From: Stenopsyche tienmushanensis
Taxonomy: Eukaryota; Arthropoda; Insecta; Trichoptera; Stenopsychidae
Length of the DNA stretch: 64,000 nucleotides
Assembly (NCBI GenBank): GCA_008973525.1
Contig: WACJ01000181.1
Coordinates: 1 to 64,000 of the forward strand
Reading direction: 5' to 3'
The notes beneath the pieces are model-generated. The model made no database searches. It was given only the letters and a program-made list of their open reading frames with translations, and was not told the origin of the DNA. Every line of letters starts with the position of its first letter. The first letter of the stretch is position 1. A program made the translations under genes and the position numbers. Below are positions 20,201 to 28,155 of this stretch, piece after piece.

Positions 20201-21420
20201 GAGCTTTCCGCCCAGAACGCTTCAGTATCCGCCGCCAAGAGGAAACTCGAGGCTGAACTCCAGACCCTCCACTCAGACTTAGACGAGCTCTTGAACGAAG
20301 CCAAGAACTCCGAAGAGAAGGCGAAGAAGGCCATGGTCGATGCCGCGAGATTAGCGGACGAACTTAGAGCAGAACAAGACCATGCCCAGACCCAGGAGAA
20401 ACTCCGCAAGGCCCTCGAAACACAGATCAAGGACCTCCAAGTCAGATTAGACGAGGCCGAGGCCAACGCACTCAAGGGAGGCAAGAAGGCCATCCAGAAG
20501 TTGGAGCAACGCGTTAGGGAACTCGAAAACGAATTAGACGGAGAACAGAGGCGACATGCCGATGCCCAGAAGAACCTCCGCAAATCAGAGCGCCGCATCA
20601 AGGAGCTCAGCTTCCAAGCCGACGAGGACCGCAAGAACCACGAGCGCATGCAAGACTTGGTAGACAAACTTCAACAGAAGATCAAGACCTACAAGAGGCA
20701 GATTGAGGAAGCGGAAGAAATCGCAGCTCTCAACCTTGCTAAATTCCGCAAGGCACAGCAAGAGCTCGAAGAGGCCGAGGAGAGAGCCGACCTCGCCGAA
20801 CAGGCCATCAGCAAATTCCGCGCGAAGGGACGTGGTGGATCCGTAGCACGAGGAGCTAGCCCTGCGGTGAGTTTTTTTAAGCTTTGACTCGATGAAATTA
20901 TTATTTTACTAATACTGAGATTAAAATGCATAATTTTTTCCACAATATAGCAACCCAAGCGCGGCCTCCTCGCGATGGAGTAACGTGTTTAAGTTGTAAG
21001 TTCTTTGGAAGAAGATTTTGCTTGGGATTGTATTGATTAGAGAAATGCACTAAAAGCAGTGCTTTATGATTGTTGAAATCTGCTATTGTTTTATTTGTAT
21101 TGTTCTTAGGAGCAAGAAATGTGCTGGTCTTGTAAATAATTGCGTCAGAGTGACCGAGACGAGTTCGTTGAATTGGAATTCGTTTCGTATATGTTTTCGT
21201 CCTAAATTTACATACCACCATGATTTCCTAGATCTATGCATGTAGAATTAGATTCAAATGTTTTCCCGAGTGGTTTTTGAATTATGATCTGGAGACTTTT
21301 TACTCGTACCTTTCTGACGTTGGTTTATTTTTGCAGCCTACCCGACCATCAGCGCGTCCCCAGCTGGATGGCATGGCATTTCCACCCAGGTTCGACTTGA
21401 ATCCTGAGATCGACTTCTAA
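5122..21420 (+). CDS. Mhc: Muscle myosin heavy chain (class II), from exon 7 cluster to C-terminus
   Basis: Actin-activated motor and thick-filament rod of striated muscle. Visible domains in order: exon 7 cluster after switch I; upper 50 kDa domain; switch [11 protein letters not shown] (7667-7936); relay exon 9 cluster; lower 50 kDa domain; alternative loop 2; SH1/SH2 helix [19 protein letters not shown]; converter exon 11 cluster; lever with two IQ regions and the WPWWKLWQ hook; then the S2/LMM coiled coil from 16057. Splice phases agree across all exons. Mutually exclusive exons have identical lengths (4x104, 4x171, 3x118, 2x79 nt), except loop 2 (59 and 53 nt). The ATP P-loop and switch I are missing because exons 1-6 are not in the window. 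Oddities: a +1 frameshift at 19443-19445, GC donors on two exon 11 variants, and a possible internal start at 16006. Family identity is certain. Confidence 0.97.
5248..5289 (+). promoter_or_regulatory. Intronic hairpin downstream of exon 7a
   Basis: Nested perfect inverted repeats: outer TCAATC (5248-5253) with GATTGA (5284-5289), inner GCGGAAGA (5259-5266) with TCTTCCGC (5269-5276). They start 23 nt after the donor. A role in mutually exclusive splicing is inferred. Confidence 0.6.
5371..5400 (+). promoter_or_regulatory. Competing inverted repeat between exons 7a and 7b
   Basis: CCGCTGG (5371-5377) and CCGCTGG (5394-5400) flank CCAGCGG (5387-5393). The middle element can pair with either neighbour but not both, as docking/selector systems require. 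The regulatory role is inferred. Confidence 0.5.
5760..5863 (+). CDS. Mhc: Mhc exon 7b (mutually exclusive)
   Basis: 104 nt, acceptor CCATAG, donor GTAAGT. Encodes [20 protein letters not shown] followed by [14 protein letters not shown], aligned residue for residue with 7a. Confidence 0.93.
5868..5961 (+). promoter_or_regulatory. Two intronic hairpins downstream of exon 7b
   Basis: GTGCGG (5868-5873, touching donor positions +5 to +10) pairs with CCGCAC (5888-5893). TGCCAT (5942-5947) pairs with ATGGCA (5956-5961). The first could mask the 5' splice site. Function is inferred. Confidence 0.5.
6122..6225 (+). CDS. Mhc: Mhc exon 7c (mutually exclusive, divergent)
   Basis: 104 nt, acceptor TTCGCAG, donor GTAAGT. 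Encodes [20 protein letters not shown] followed by [14 protein letters not shown]. It keeps the QGK core but is the most divergent variant: D to N in LSD, YY to YP/F, and a changed IPS-DD segment. The open frame, length and phase indicate it is functional. Confidence 0.9.
6234..6322 (+). promoter_or_regulatory. Strong intronic stem downstream of exon 7c
   Basis: TTAGAAGAC (6234-6242) pairs with GTCTTCTAA (6314-6322), and the adjacent CTCGG (6243-6247) pairs with CCGAG (6304-6308). That is 14 pairs, broken by a five-base bulge, beginning 9 nt after the exon. Confidence 0.65.
6599..6702 (+). CDS. Mhc: Mhc exon 7d (mutually exclusive)
   Basis: 104 nt, acceptor TTTGTAG, donor GTAAGT. Encodes [20 protein letters not shown] followed by [14 protein letters not shown], the variant closest to the standard insect sequence. 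Confidence 0.93.
6737..6786 (+). promoter_or_regulatory. Intronic hairpin downstream of exon 7d
   Basis: Outer GAGAGTC (6737-6743) with GACTCTC (6780-6786). Inner CAACA (6753-6757) with TGTTG (6772-6776), and CCAT (6759-6762) with ATGG (6768-6771). It sits 34 nt past the donor, so every exon 7 variant is followed by a hairpin. Confidence 0.65.
7445..7582 (+). CDS. Mhc: Mhc constitutive exon 8, first part
   Basis: 46 codons, phase 0 both ends, beginning [20 protein letters not shown] and ending EQAEADGTE. Upper 50 kDa domain. The ~740-nt intron before it (6703-7444) holds only the exon 7d hairpin and AT-rich sequence. Confidence 0.95.
7667..7936 (+). CDS. Mhc: Mhc constitutive exon 8, second part (switch II)
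   Basis: 90 codons from [20 protein letters not shown] to the switch II motif [12 protein letters not shown]. The exon ends directly after switch II, so the relay helix that follows comes from the alternative exon 9. Confidence 0.95.
8447..8617 (+). CDS. Mhc: Mhc exon 9a (relay, mutually exclusive)
   Basis: 171 nt, phase 0. Starts [20 protein letters not shown] and ends with the relay loop [20 protein letters not shown], then ACIDLIEK. In Drosophila the exon 9 choice alters the relay that couples nucleotide state to the converter. Confidence 0.94.
8632..8726 (+). promoter_or_regulatory. Nested intronic stems downstream of exon 9a
   Basis: GATCTCCT (8632-8639) with AGGAGATC (8719-8726), enclosing TTCTCAGAA (8677-8685) with TTCTGAGAA (8702-8710). 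All pairs are perfect. A splicing role is inferred. Confidence 0.6.
9035..9205 (+). CDS. Mhc: Mhc exon 9b (relay, mutually exclusive)
   Basis: 171 nt. Same start as 9a; variable loop [20 protein letters not shown], then ACIDLIEK. Acceptor AAAG preceded by a pyrimidine run, donor GTAAAT. Confidence 0.94.
9234..9358 (+). promoter_or_regulatory. Competing stems downstream of exon 9b
   Basis: GTCCATCG (9234-9241) can pair with CGATGGAC (9351-9358). The overlapping TGCGATGG (9349-9356) can instead fold locally with CCATCGCA (9338-9345). The two pairings exclude each other. Confidence 0.6.
9592..9762 (+). CDS. Mhc: Mhc exon 9c (relay, mutually exclusive)
   Basis: 171 nt. Variable part [20 protein letters not shown], then NCIDLIEK. 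Acceptor TTCCTGCAG, donor GTAGAC. The intron after it starts with CGGCGGCCA, a 9-mer that recurs just before exon 9d. Confidence 0.94.
10154..10324 (+). CDS. Mhc: Mhc exon 9d (relay, mutually exclusive, divergent)
   Basis: 171 nt. Starts [20 protein letters not shown] and ends [20 protein letters not shown], then PTIDLIEK. Changes lie even in the normally invariant N-terminal half (Y to S, E to N, I to V, HH to HF), which the other three variants share exactly. Confidence 0.93.
10325..11051 (+). other. Mhc intron after the exon 9 cluster
   Basis: About 730 nt, AT-rich. I looked for a fifth exon 9 or another coding block and found none. Confidence 0.6.
11052..11231 (+). CDS. Mhc: Mhc constitutive exon 10, first part
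   Basis: 60 codons, [20 protein letters not shown] to [10 protein letters not shown]. Lower 50 kDa domain, including the conserved [12 protein letters not shown] strut and the actin-binding KPKPPKPG region. Confidence 0.95.
11312..11468 (+). CDS. Mhc: Mhc constitutive exon 10, second part (into loop 2)
   Basis: 52 codons plus one base, [20 protein letters not shown] to the glycine-rich start of loop 2 ([12 protein letters not shown]). It ends phase 1, handing the rest of loop 2 to an alternative exon. Confidence 0.95.
11816..11874 (+). CDS. Mhc: Mhc loop 2 exon, variant a
   Basis: 59 nt (2 + 19 codons), phase 1 in and phase 0 out. Encodes [19 protein letters not shown]. Acceptor ATTAG, donor GTTACT (weak). 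It supplies the charged actin-binding loop 2 and the conserved TVSS-YK that follows. Confidence 0.88.
12242..12294 (+). CDS. Mhc: Mhc loop 2 exon, variant b
   Basis: 53 nt (2 + 17 codons), same phases as variant a, so the two replace each other. Encodes [17 protein letters not shown], like the standard insect loop 2. Variant b is two residues shorter. Drosophila has no alternative exon here. Confidence 0.9.
12295..12997 (+). other. Mhc intron, no coding block seen
   Basis: About 700 nt, AT-rich. No third loop 2 exon was found. Confidence 0.6.
12998..13085 (+). CDS. Mhc: Mhc constitutive exon (lower 50 kDa)
   Basis: 29 codons plus one base, [20 protein letters not shown] then IIPNELKQP. The highly conserved [10 protein letters not shown] segment is intact. 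Confidence 0.95.
13162..13279 (+). CDS. Mhc: Mhc constitutive exon (SH1/SH2 helix)
   Basis: Carries both reactive cysteines in [20 protein letters not shown] and ends MVYPDFKL plus two bases of an arginine codon. It ends phase 2, matching all three exon 11 variants. Confidence 0.95.
13529..13646 (+). CDS. Mhc: Mhc exon 11a (converter, mutually exclusive)
   Basis: 118 nt. Encodes [20 protein letters not shown], then [19 protein letters not shown]. The expected donor is GCAAGA rather than GT, a GC-AG intron with AAG|GCAAG context. In Drosophila the converter exon choice sets power output and kinetics of different muscles. Confidence 0.92.
13732..13776 (+). promoter_or_regulatory. Intronic hairpin after exon 11a
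   Basis: GGTTGCGATT (13732-13741) pairs with AATCGAACC (13768-13776) with one bulged G. Just downstream GTTGGAGGAC (13784-13793) recurs in the exon 11b intron (14292-14301), a candidate selector element. Confidence 0.45.
14053..14170 (+). CDS. Mhc: Mhc exon 11b (converter, mutually exclusive)
   Basis: 118 nt. Encodes [20 protein letters not shown], then [19 protein letters not shown]. Donor is AAG|GCATGT, again GC instead of GT. An ATTAGAT/ATCTAAT hairpin follows at 14215-14239. Confidence 0.92.
14647..14764 (+). CDS. Mhc: Mhc exon 11c (converter, mutually exclusive)
   Basis: 118 nt. Encodes [20 protein letters not shown], then [19 protein letters not shown]. Donor is canonical GTAGAA. It is the most divergent variant, with HTK changed to KTK at the end. 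Confidence 0.92.
14979..15115 (+). CDS. Mhc: Mhc constitutive exon 12, first part (IQ1 region)
   Basis: 45 codons plus two bases, [20 protein letters not shown] to [14 protein letters not shown]. Essential light chain binding part of the lever. The donor read from phase is GTCCAC, unusually weak. The next exon restores the frame exactly, so the junction is secure. Confidence 0.92.
15195..15321 (+). CDS. Mhc: Mhc constitutive exon 12, second part (IQ2 and WPW hook)
   Basis: 42 codons, [20 protein letters not shown] then [22 protein letters not shown]. Regulatory light chain site and head-rod junction. Ends phase 0 with donor GTGAGT. Confidence 0.95.
15322..16056 (+). promoter_or_regulatory. 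GC-rich intron, candidate internal promoter for myosin rod protein
   Basis: Much more GC-rich than the other Mhc introns. It contains a TATA-like CTTTTATAGC (15712-15721), E-boxes CACCTG (about 15474) and CAGATG (about 15529), and an ATG at 16006 in good context (CGAAATGG). That ATG opens, without stops, through the exon 13 acceptor into the rod frame. An in-frame TAA lies upstream at 15964. The Drosophila Mhc gene makes myosin rod protein from an internal promoter in the corresponding intron. The promoter assignment here is inference. Confidence 0.45.
16006..16266 (+). CDS. Candidate first coding exon of a myosin rod protein isoform
   Basis: If transcription starts in the intron, the sequence reads [17 protein letters not shown] and continues directly into exon 13 without splicing ([13 protein letters not shown]). 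The headless product would share the whole rod and tail with Mhc. The unique N-terminus is 17 residues if this start is right. An alternative upstream exon cannot be excluded. Confidence 0.4.
16057..16266 (+). CDS. Mhc: Mhc exon 13, first rod exon
   Basis: 70 codons, phase 0, [20 protein letters not shown] to [13 protein letters not shown]. Start of the S2 coiled coil with regular heptads. Acceptor TTGCAG, donor GTAAGT. Confidence 0.95.
16267..16798 (+). other. Mhc intron between first and second rod exons
   Basis: About 530 nt. Moderately GC-rich patches around 16440-16700, no coding block and no repeat recognised. Confidence 0.5.
16799..17685 (+). CDS. Mhc: Mhc exon 14 (S2 rod)
   Basis: 295 codons plus two bases, [20 protein letters not shown] to [11 protein letters not shown]. 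Uninterrupted coiled coil with many Glu/Lys heptads. Codon use is strongly GC/C-ending compared with the AT-rich surroundings, as expected for a highly expressed muscle gene. Confidence 0.96.
17763..17841 (+). CDS. Mhc: Mhc exon 15a (S2 hinge, mutually exclusive)
   Basis: 79 nt (1 + 26 codons). Encodes [20 protein letters not shown] then QLAREK. Donor GTAAAC. Corresponds to Drosophila exon 15, which sets hinge flexibility and isoform. Confidence 0.93.
18087..18165 (+). CDS. Mhc: Mhc exon 15b (S2 hinge, mutually exclusive)
   Basis: 79 nt, same phases as 15a. Encodes [20 protein letters not shown] then HLSNEK. Acceptor CCCTCAG, donor GTACAA. Confidence 0.93.
18166..18610 (+). other. Mhc intron after the hinge cluster
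   Basis: About 445 nt, AT-rich; no third hinge exon seen. Confidence 0.6.
18611..18856 (+). CDS. Mhc: Mhc exon 16, first part (rod)
   Basis: 82 codons, phase 0, [20 protein letters not shown] to [14 protein letters not shown]. The constitutive partner of both hinge exons. Confidence 0.95.
18945..19875 (+). CDS. Mhc: Mhc exon 16/17 (rod), with a +1 frameshift
   Basis: [20 protein letters not shown] through to [12 protein letters not shown]. The exon is 931 nt, one base more than a phase 0 to phase 0 exon allows. The frame breaks after LKGAYEE, at a GGG (19443-19445). Reading only two Gs restores [15 protein letters not shown] and the rest of the rod. Everything else is conserved, so this is most likely a consensus error and not a pseudogene. 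Confidence 0.93.
19444..19446 (+). other. Mhc: Frameshift site in Mhc rod exon
   Basis: Single extra G in GAAGAAGGGACAGG. Upstream is in frame from 18945; downstream is in frame +1 to the donor at 19875. Confidence 0.85.
19961..20866 (+). CDS. Mhc: Mhc last large rod exon (LMM and tailpiece)
   Basis: 302 codons, phase 0, [20 protein letters not shown] through [21 protein letters not shown]. Light meromyosin assembly region, ending in the non-helical tailpiece. Donor GTGAGT leads to a choice of C-termini. Confidence 0.96.
20951..20995 (+). CDS. Mhc: Mhc alternative C-terminal exon (Drosophila exon 18 equivalent)
   Basis: Encodes [10 protein letters not shown] then stop TAA at 20981-20983. 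A donor GTAAGT follows at 20996, so it behaves as an included cassette exon with an internal stop. Including it replaces the long tail with a short one, as described for Drosophila exon 18. Confidence 0.82.
21337..21420 (+). CDS. Mhc: Mhc terminal exon (Drosophila exon 19 equivalent)
   Basis: Encodes [20 protein letters not shown] then LNPEIDF and stop TAA. The [14 protein letters not shown] motif is the insect Mhc C-terminus. Used when the previous cassette is skipped. Confidence 0.94.
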   Translation, partial: PTRPSARPQLDGMAFPPRFDLNPEIDF

Positions 21421-21900
21421 GACATCATCCATTAACTCAATTCACCTTTAATTTTAATAAAAAATAAGAAAATAAGGCTTTGTACAGAATGAGCACGAAA
21501 AAAAAAAATTTAAAACAAATCGAGCCTGTTAAGTTAAAAACCAAGTATGTGAACAAATTTCGAAGAATGCCTGCGATACAGATCTTGTCGAACGGTTAAT
21601 TTAACTTTAATATTATAATTTATATACAGTTTATTATTTTATAAATATTTTTGTTGAAACTTAAATGTATTTATCATTATACGAAAAAACGTGACAGATG
21701 ACAGGTGTAATTAAAGTATAAAGGAATGCTTCTGTCGAGGCGAGGATTGTAGCCAGAGCACGCTAAAAGAGACACGACCCAACATCTTCCTTACCTTGCT
21801 GCAATCGTCGTCTTGCCAAGAGCATTCCTTGCCACTTAAGTATGTGTGACTTACATTGTGTATACATGGCTTCTTTCACGCATCAATAAACATGTTGATA
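21421..21900 (+). terminator. Mhc: Mhc 3' UTR with two poly(A) signals
   Basis: AATAAA at 21456-21461 and again at 21885-21890. Alternative polyadenylation is known for Drosophila Mhc. Site use here is inferred. Confidence 0.6.
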
Positions 21901-23960
21901 TCGTTATCACAATATACAAATATCTTTTATTTATTGAAATTTGTCCACAACCCTCTTCCTTCACCTATGACGAAGAAATCAAAAGAAAATTAAAAATAAA
22001 ATGAAAATACACATGCATAATAAGAAATTAAGAAAGACACTTATAAACAACACAAATGAGAGCTTAAACATCAATATATTCACAAAAGCTGCAGAACAAC
22101 ATTCAAGAAAACGACATGAGATAAGATCTTATTTCTTAGACTGTCGTCCGAGCATTGGAGGGCAGTCTATTAATACGTAAGAAGCACACTTCCTTCATTA
22201 ATTTTTATCAGAAGAATTTCATCTCACTCCTATTTCTAGAAGCTTCTATTACCTATGTATAAATAATGCTATGCAGTGTGATGGTCGACAGATTTGTTTG
22301 ATTGATCGCTAACACCTGACGTTGAGTTAATACTGAGAGAGCACTTGCTGATCTTATATATAAATTAATTACATTAAGATCCATCAAAATGATTTGAAAA
22401 TATTTGATACTCCTGTATCTTTTTATACACCCGGATATCAGATGTATTTGTGGAGTTATAGCATTAATGTACCAATACACGCTCGACATTTGCCGGATAT
22501 TTATTTCTTATGGATGTACAACTTAATACTTTATGATCCACTTTTAATATAACTCTTCTCGTATTTAGGTCTTCGGGGACAAATTACTAGAGGAGTATTT
22601 TAAGATTTGGAACTTCCCGGATGATCCATCGGACAAACCCATAATGCTTGGATAAGGTAAGCTTAACATTTTGACTTGAATCTTGATCAATTAGAGTAAA
22701 TCTTGTTCCCTCGGATATTTATTCATTCCTGCATTACCCAAACAATTCGCAAATATTTATAATTATTTTTTCCTCTTATGCTCTTACAATTTACATTTTT
22801 GTTCTTGAATGATTACAAAAATATATGTCTGAGATGTGGATTGCATCATCGTTCTTCTCTAAAGAGAAAACATATCTTGCATTATGACTAAAGCCTGACA
22901 ATCATTTTATAAACTATCCTCTTGGTGAAAGATCTAAAACTGCTGGGATATGTGATTCATGAAAAACTAGCATCATCCAAGATAAATAAGACTTTGCTAT
23001 AATAAATACAGCTCTGAGCATATACGAAAATGCTCGATGGGGTCCAAAGACTGTTTGCATTATAAACAAGACGCTTTTTTGTCTTTTATGCCTCTTTGAT
23101 TTAGAGAAAAATGTTCTTCTTCCTTGATTTGCTATTTTAGAAAGCGTTTTTATCGAATACGACCTTATACAACTTCTTCAGCTGCAAAGAGCTTCACATC
23201 ATATTCACATTTTCAGAATCGGAAAAATCTGGAAACATTTGGTACGAGGCGGAAATTTGAGGATAACTAATATATCGGACAAAGCAGACCACTATAATAG
23301 ACAGTTACATACGTTGACATTTAAAGCAAAATAGAAATCGGTCATCTTCTTCAGCTTCAATTCAGACAAAGTGGTTAAGAAGATATGCAGCAAAATAATT
23401 CTTGTATTAGGTCGTCCCGAAAGAAATACATTATTTTTGCACGATCTCGTTTGAGTTCAGTTGATGTCCAGGAACGGCTAAGGAAATATCTCTGTATTTT
23501 TGTTCTGACATCAATCGTACGCATTCATTTAAAATGCATAGGCAAAGTGAACAGGATGGGTATTTGGATACCACACGAATTTAAGATGAGTTTTATTAAA
23601 GCAAGATAGAATTGGATTCATATTTTCAATCGAAACCATCTATTCTCTATGAGAAGGGGATAGAAACTTGCCAGAGAGGTAGGAGTTAGTTGATTGTCAT
23701 ATTTTATATTGAAACTGTGCAAAAAAGTGGACTTCTTTTGGGATAACCTAATACGAAGGTAGTCCTAGAAGTACCTGACCTAACAAAGAAAATACAAAAA
23801 GTTGGAAAAAATATGTCATTATTTAGCTTGATATACTTTTTCAGTGATTAAAATAGTTAACCGCCAACAAATCCTCTTCATTGTTGGTAAATCTCTTACC
23901 ATGGAGCAATTTTTTCAAGTTTGAAAGTAATACTCGCTGTTGATTGTTTTTTTCCTTTTT
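21901..23960. other. Intergenic, no gene seen
   Basis: AT-rich. No supported exon or RNA gene. GGTCGTCCCGAAAG at about 23411 resembles a mariner-type terminal sequence. Confidence 0.4.
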
Positions 23961-23969
23961 GAAGATAAT

Positions 23970-24380
23970 CTAAACTGAAGAACTGTCTTCTCCTTTTTGG
24001 TGCCGACTCTCCCTTTTTAGTACATTATTTCGACTATTCCTTTGTCTCAGGTGTGAAGTGATGGACCCATGTTTTATCCATGGCTTTGAATCGATGAAAA
24101 ACTCGGCTTTATTGCTGTGAAACATCGCCAAACACTCCATTGAAAAATCCTTACGACGCTGTTTTTGTTTCGTTGTGAACAAACGCGGTATCCATCTTGC
24201 GCACAGCTTTTTCATGGCCAAATTTTTAGTCAATATGCGATGTACAGCACTTTTTGAAATGCCTACCATGTCTGTTAGCGCACGTTCTTTTAGTCAACTG
24301 TCATCCAATATCATTTTGTGGATTTCATTCACCATTTCTGACGTGATCATCTAATTTGGTCGTCCAAACGATCTTCGTAC
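23970..24380 (-). mobile_element. Mariner-like transposase remnant (M2 copy 1)
   Basis: The minus strand encodes VGISKSAVHRILTKNLAMKK then LCARWIPRLFTTKQKQRR, the helix-turn-helix and linker of mariner transposase. In another frame it has DKTWVHHFTPETK, the catalytic-core region. Frameshifts make it inactive. Confidence 0.8.
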
Positions 24381-25863
24381 CAAAGTTTATCATGTTGATG
24401 GATACAAAATAATGGATATTAAGGAGTCCAATTTCTGCAGTATACTATGGTCCATCAATGGCTATGATATGACGATGTTGAAATACATTCAGATTCTATT
24501 TTAGACCGGAGTAAAATTAAAGCAGCAAGGAAGAGAAGCAGTGGTTCGTCACAAGTTAGGGATCTTTGTGTCATGTGTGTCACTGTGACACATTTTCCGG
24601 GGGCGTTAGTCACCCAGCTGAGAGCTTACAACGACCACCTTTTTTCTTCGCATTTGGTCAGACGTCCAGCAAGCGATATTTGGACCGTGACCCTGATTCG
24701 AAGATCCAATTCTTTGCATCTCAAATATTTTCCGTTATGAATGTTATTATTCGACAGCGTCTCTCATCAAAGGAAATTTCAATACACAATTCGATCTCAA
24801 AGGCGCGTATTCTTCGTATCATCAAAACAGACATTAATCCTTCAACATCCCTGGCAGTGGTTTAGACTACGTCTTCGTGGAACGACCAACCGTAGTTGTC
24901 TATTTTCGGGCCACAGGTAATAAATCTGTACGAATAATTTATATTACATGTACATCGCGTTGGATCGAGGCTTTTAATATGCCAAATTCCTGATGCCAGT
25001 ACGACTGTCTTATGTCCGATTTTGAGTGCATCCGGATGCTGCTCGGGTTATTGCAGCCATGCTCGAAGTTTATTTTATTTGATTGTGTGGAGTTTATTTT
25101 TGCAAATCGCTGCATTTGGAAAGCGTTGCTCTCGGACGTAAATTTAAACTGGAACTTTGGCTCACATCTTCCAAAATTATCGTCCACGTAATAAGCCACC
25201 GGACGCAGTGATTCCCGAAATATTACACAAAAGAAGTAATGCACCCGAGTTAATATCTGGAAGCTAAAAAAAAGCTCGATGATCCTCTTCAATCGATAAA
25301 AAAATGATGAATTTTCTATGACAAAGCTTCATATTTCACACGTCACTCAATAAATTCATAGGATGACTTATAAAACGGACTTTATTCATTAACAAAGAAT
25401 CCTTTGAGAGTGAAAAATTTACACTGCGGCTTGACAAAATGATCGATAAGTACGCGAAACCCAACAAACTGACCGGTAAGTTCTCTCTTACACGCCAGCT
25501 GTACCATCTTCGGAACAAAAGTCCTTGTAACATTGCTTTTTAGATAGCTCTTGTAGCAAAATCTCTTTCCATGAGCATTATTTTTAGGTCTGTAAACAGA
25601 TAGTAATATCCAGGAGCCAGATTCGGAAAATACGGTGGATGGGGAAGCAATGTAAAGTGCAGTTCCTGTAAATTTGTCGTTGTTGCGGTCGACTTGTAAC
25701 ACTTTTTCTTCGATATTTGGGATCATCTTTTCACAATATCTTTCGTTAAACGCACCAACAACCCCATATAATTATCGCTTTCCACGGTATTTCCTTTCTC
25801 AAGGTGATCGTGGTATGTGAAATTATAAATTATCCTACAAACTTATTGAGCCACCTTAATTAG
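24381..25863. other. Intergenic with old repeat pieces
   Basis: Frames of up to 117 codons on both strands show no recognised domain and no splice-consistent partners. Considered non-coding. Confidence 0.35.
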
Positions 25864-26214
25864 TACACTTAAACTTTTTTTGTGCGATAGATGCGTTCCG
25901 CGCACAAAAAGAAATCGCACAAAAAAGCTATGACTTACATGGAAAAAGTGAAGATGCGTTCCGTGAATTTTAAAAACCGCATAACTTTGAAACAGCTATA
26001 TAAAATAAATCCAAAATCGCATAAAAAAAGTTAATAAAAAAGTCAATTTTTCCTAAATCTATATAATTATATATATTTTTTAAATTTCGGTTAGTGTTGA
26101 TGGTTTATTTCCTATTTTATCCAAAATATCTCGATACGCACTCATTATGAAATTTAAAAAAATGCTTTAAAAAAACCGCATAACTTTGAAATCGCACAAA
26201 AAGAGGTTTGTGTA
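25864..26214. mobile_element. Pogo-like MITE (family D), copy 1
   Basis: About 351 bp with terminal inverted repeats TACACTTAAACTTTTTTTGT and its imperfect complement ending AAAGAGGTTTGTGTA, flanked by TA. Internal modules GTGCGA, ATGCGTTCC and CCGCATAACTTTGAA repeat. Assignment to a pogo/Tc1 group rests on TIR style only. Confidence 0.6.
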
Positions 26215-27871
26215 TGTATGTTTATATGATCTTCATATGAAAATTATATGGAGAAATTGCGGTATCAAATTGCTATTCACATAAAATCAAATTGGAACAC
26301 GACGAACGTTCTTTTTTTAAAACTTGAATAGTATCAACATTTTCCGCCATATCGATCAATTAATCTGCGGTTTGCAGATTTATGTAGTAACTAGGCGGAT
26401 TAGGATGCGGGCTCTCGAAATAGCGTCCAATGAAGGCACTCGTCCAGAGATCGGCAATAATGATTACAGCGACCCAAACTCATTTTCACTAACAATAAGC
26501 TTTCGATTTACATGCAGATTACATTTAGTCGACGTCATCAATAGAAATTAAAATTATTTTATGAAAAACAAACCAACAATGCTAATAAAATAACGCATTA
26601 AATGTAATGGATTTAGTTCAGCATGAATATAAATGGAAGCGTTATTAAAATGGTTTGGAAGGTGAATATTAGTCGTTTAGACTAACATCTTGATTTTTTA
26701 AAATTTGGTATCAGATTTACGTTTTTTATGTGGTGGCTACCCATCATCTTACTATTTATTGTACAATAGTTTTCCACAATCTACATTTGAACCCAAATAT
26801 TATAATAAATAAGTCCAGGTAGCTAACAGTTGGTCAATCAGATCGCTTTGATCCAGTATAATTGGCTGTGATCCTTTATTTGATATCAAGGAATCGTTTA
26901 TTCTACAGGAGAAATATTTTCAGCTGTTATATAATGATGCAGCAGTTCATAATATGTACAATAATATATTATAAATAAGCCCGGTCTAAGTACAATGCTT
27001 GAGTGCTAATTATTTCTAAATAGCTGCATCAATTGCTGGTATCTTCAGCGTTTATAAATAAAGCACTTTTCTTATAATCTAAAGATGAGACGTTGTTTTT
27101 TATATGTTTTGTATGGACGGAGGAAAAAATAAAATTTAGTGGCCAATGTGAAAAATCTGAGTGTGGAAAAATTGTGCTATGCTTACGACCGACAGATCCA
27201 CGTGTCATTTAAATATTTCTATAAATTCTAATGTAAATTATGTCATTCACATATGTATGACACAGCTTACGTTATTAATGTGCCAAATAATTCAGTGTCG
27301 CACATCCTATGTATACTAAAAAAATAACGACTAACTGGCCAGATTTACTTGGTAGTAAATCTGGCAGCCTAAAAATATTCTGTTTTCGAACCTAATGAAC
27401 GCTTAATTTTGAGCCGCCTTCTTGTCAATGAATGAAAACATTTAAAATATTGCTTGAAAAGCTGCTTTCGTTCAAATTTGAAAATTTAGCTTGGGATTTA
27501 CAGGTGTACAATATGAAAAAAGAGGGTTTATATTAGAAGATAATAATAATTAGGTGAATGCAAATGAGTATAATAAATGTTTAAGCATATATTTGAAAGC
27601 TATCTTTAAAGCAATCATAGTTTAAAAAGTTGCCAAATTTAAAATAGCTTCTAATCATCATCATATTAATTTTGGACATCTCAAAATAGCAACAGCAGGT
27701 AATGATTCGCCAATTACAATCACACAGCAATAAGAATTAGCATCATGGCCAATTATTGGCATAGTGACTTTATATTTTTAAGAGGGGTTTTCAATAGCTT
27801 AAGAAATTACATTGTTAAATTTGATCAAAAATTACTAATAAATCTACTGATGAGCCTCCATTTTCGTATAA
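26215..27871. other. Intergenic, no gene seen
   Basis: AT-rich DNA without recognisable coding, RNA or repeat structure. Confidence 0.4.
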
Positions 27872-28155
27872 TACCATCAATATGACTGATAAAATTCCTA
27901 TCTGCTGAGATACGGACTTAAACTCGCAAAATTCCCGATTTCCCGACAAATTATTTATTTCTATCGCTGCAGATGAATATTTATATACTGTAATACTTTG
28001 ATGTGATTCGTAATTATATTACGAAGGAATACAAAAATTCTGAAGCCCGTATCTATTATATTTCATATCGATATTCCCATTATTAGAGTCGAGGTGTAGT
28101 AAATACATCACCGGTAGGGAAAGGTTAATATAACAATTTGAAAAACATATATGTA
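27872..28155 (-). repeat. Dispersed repeat family C, copy 1
   Basis: A 284-bp unit, reverse complement of 45267-45550, which is also 284 bp. It includes the diagnostic TACTACACCTCGACTCTAAT (on the complement). No coding capacity; probably a MITE. Confidence 0.7.

Noticed and set aside
25382..25726. 114-codon minus-strand frame
   Set aside because: No recognisable motif, no spliced neighbours; consistent with chance or decayed repeat.
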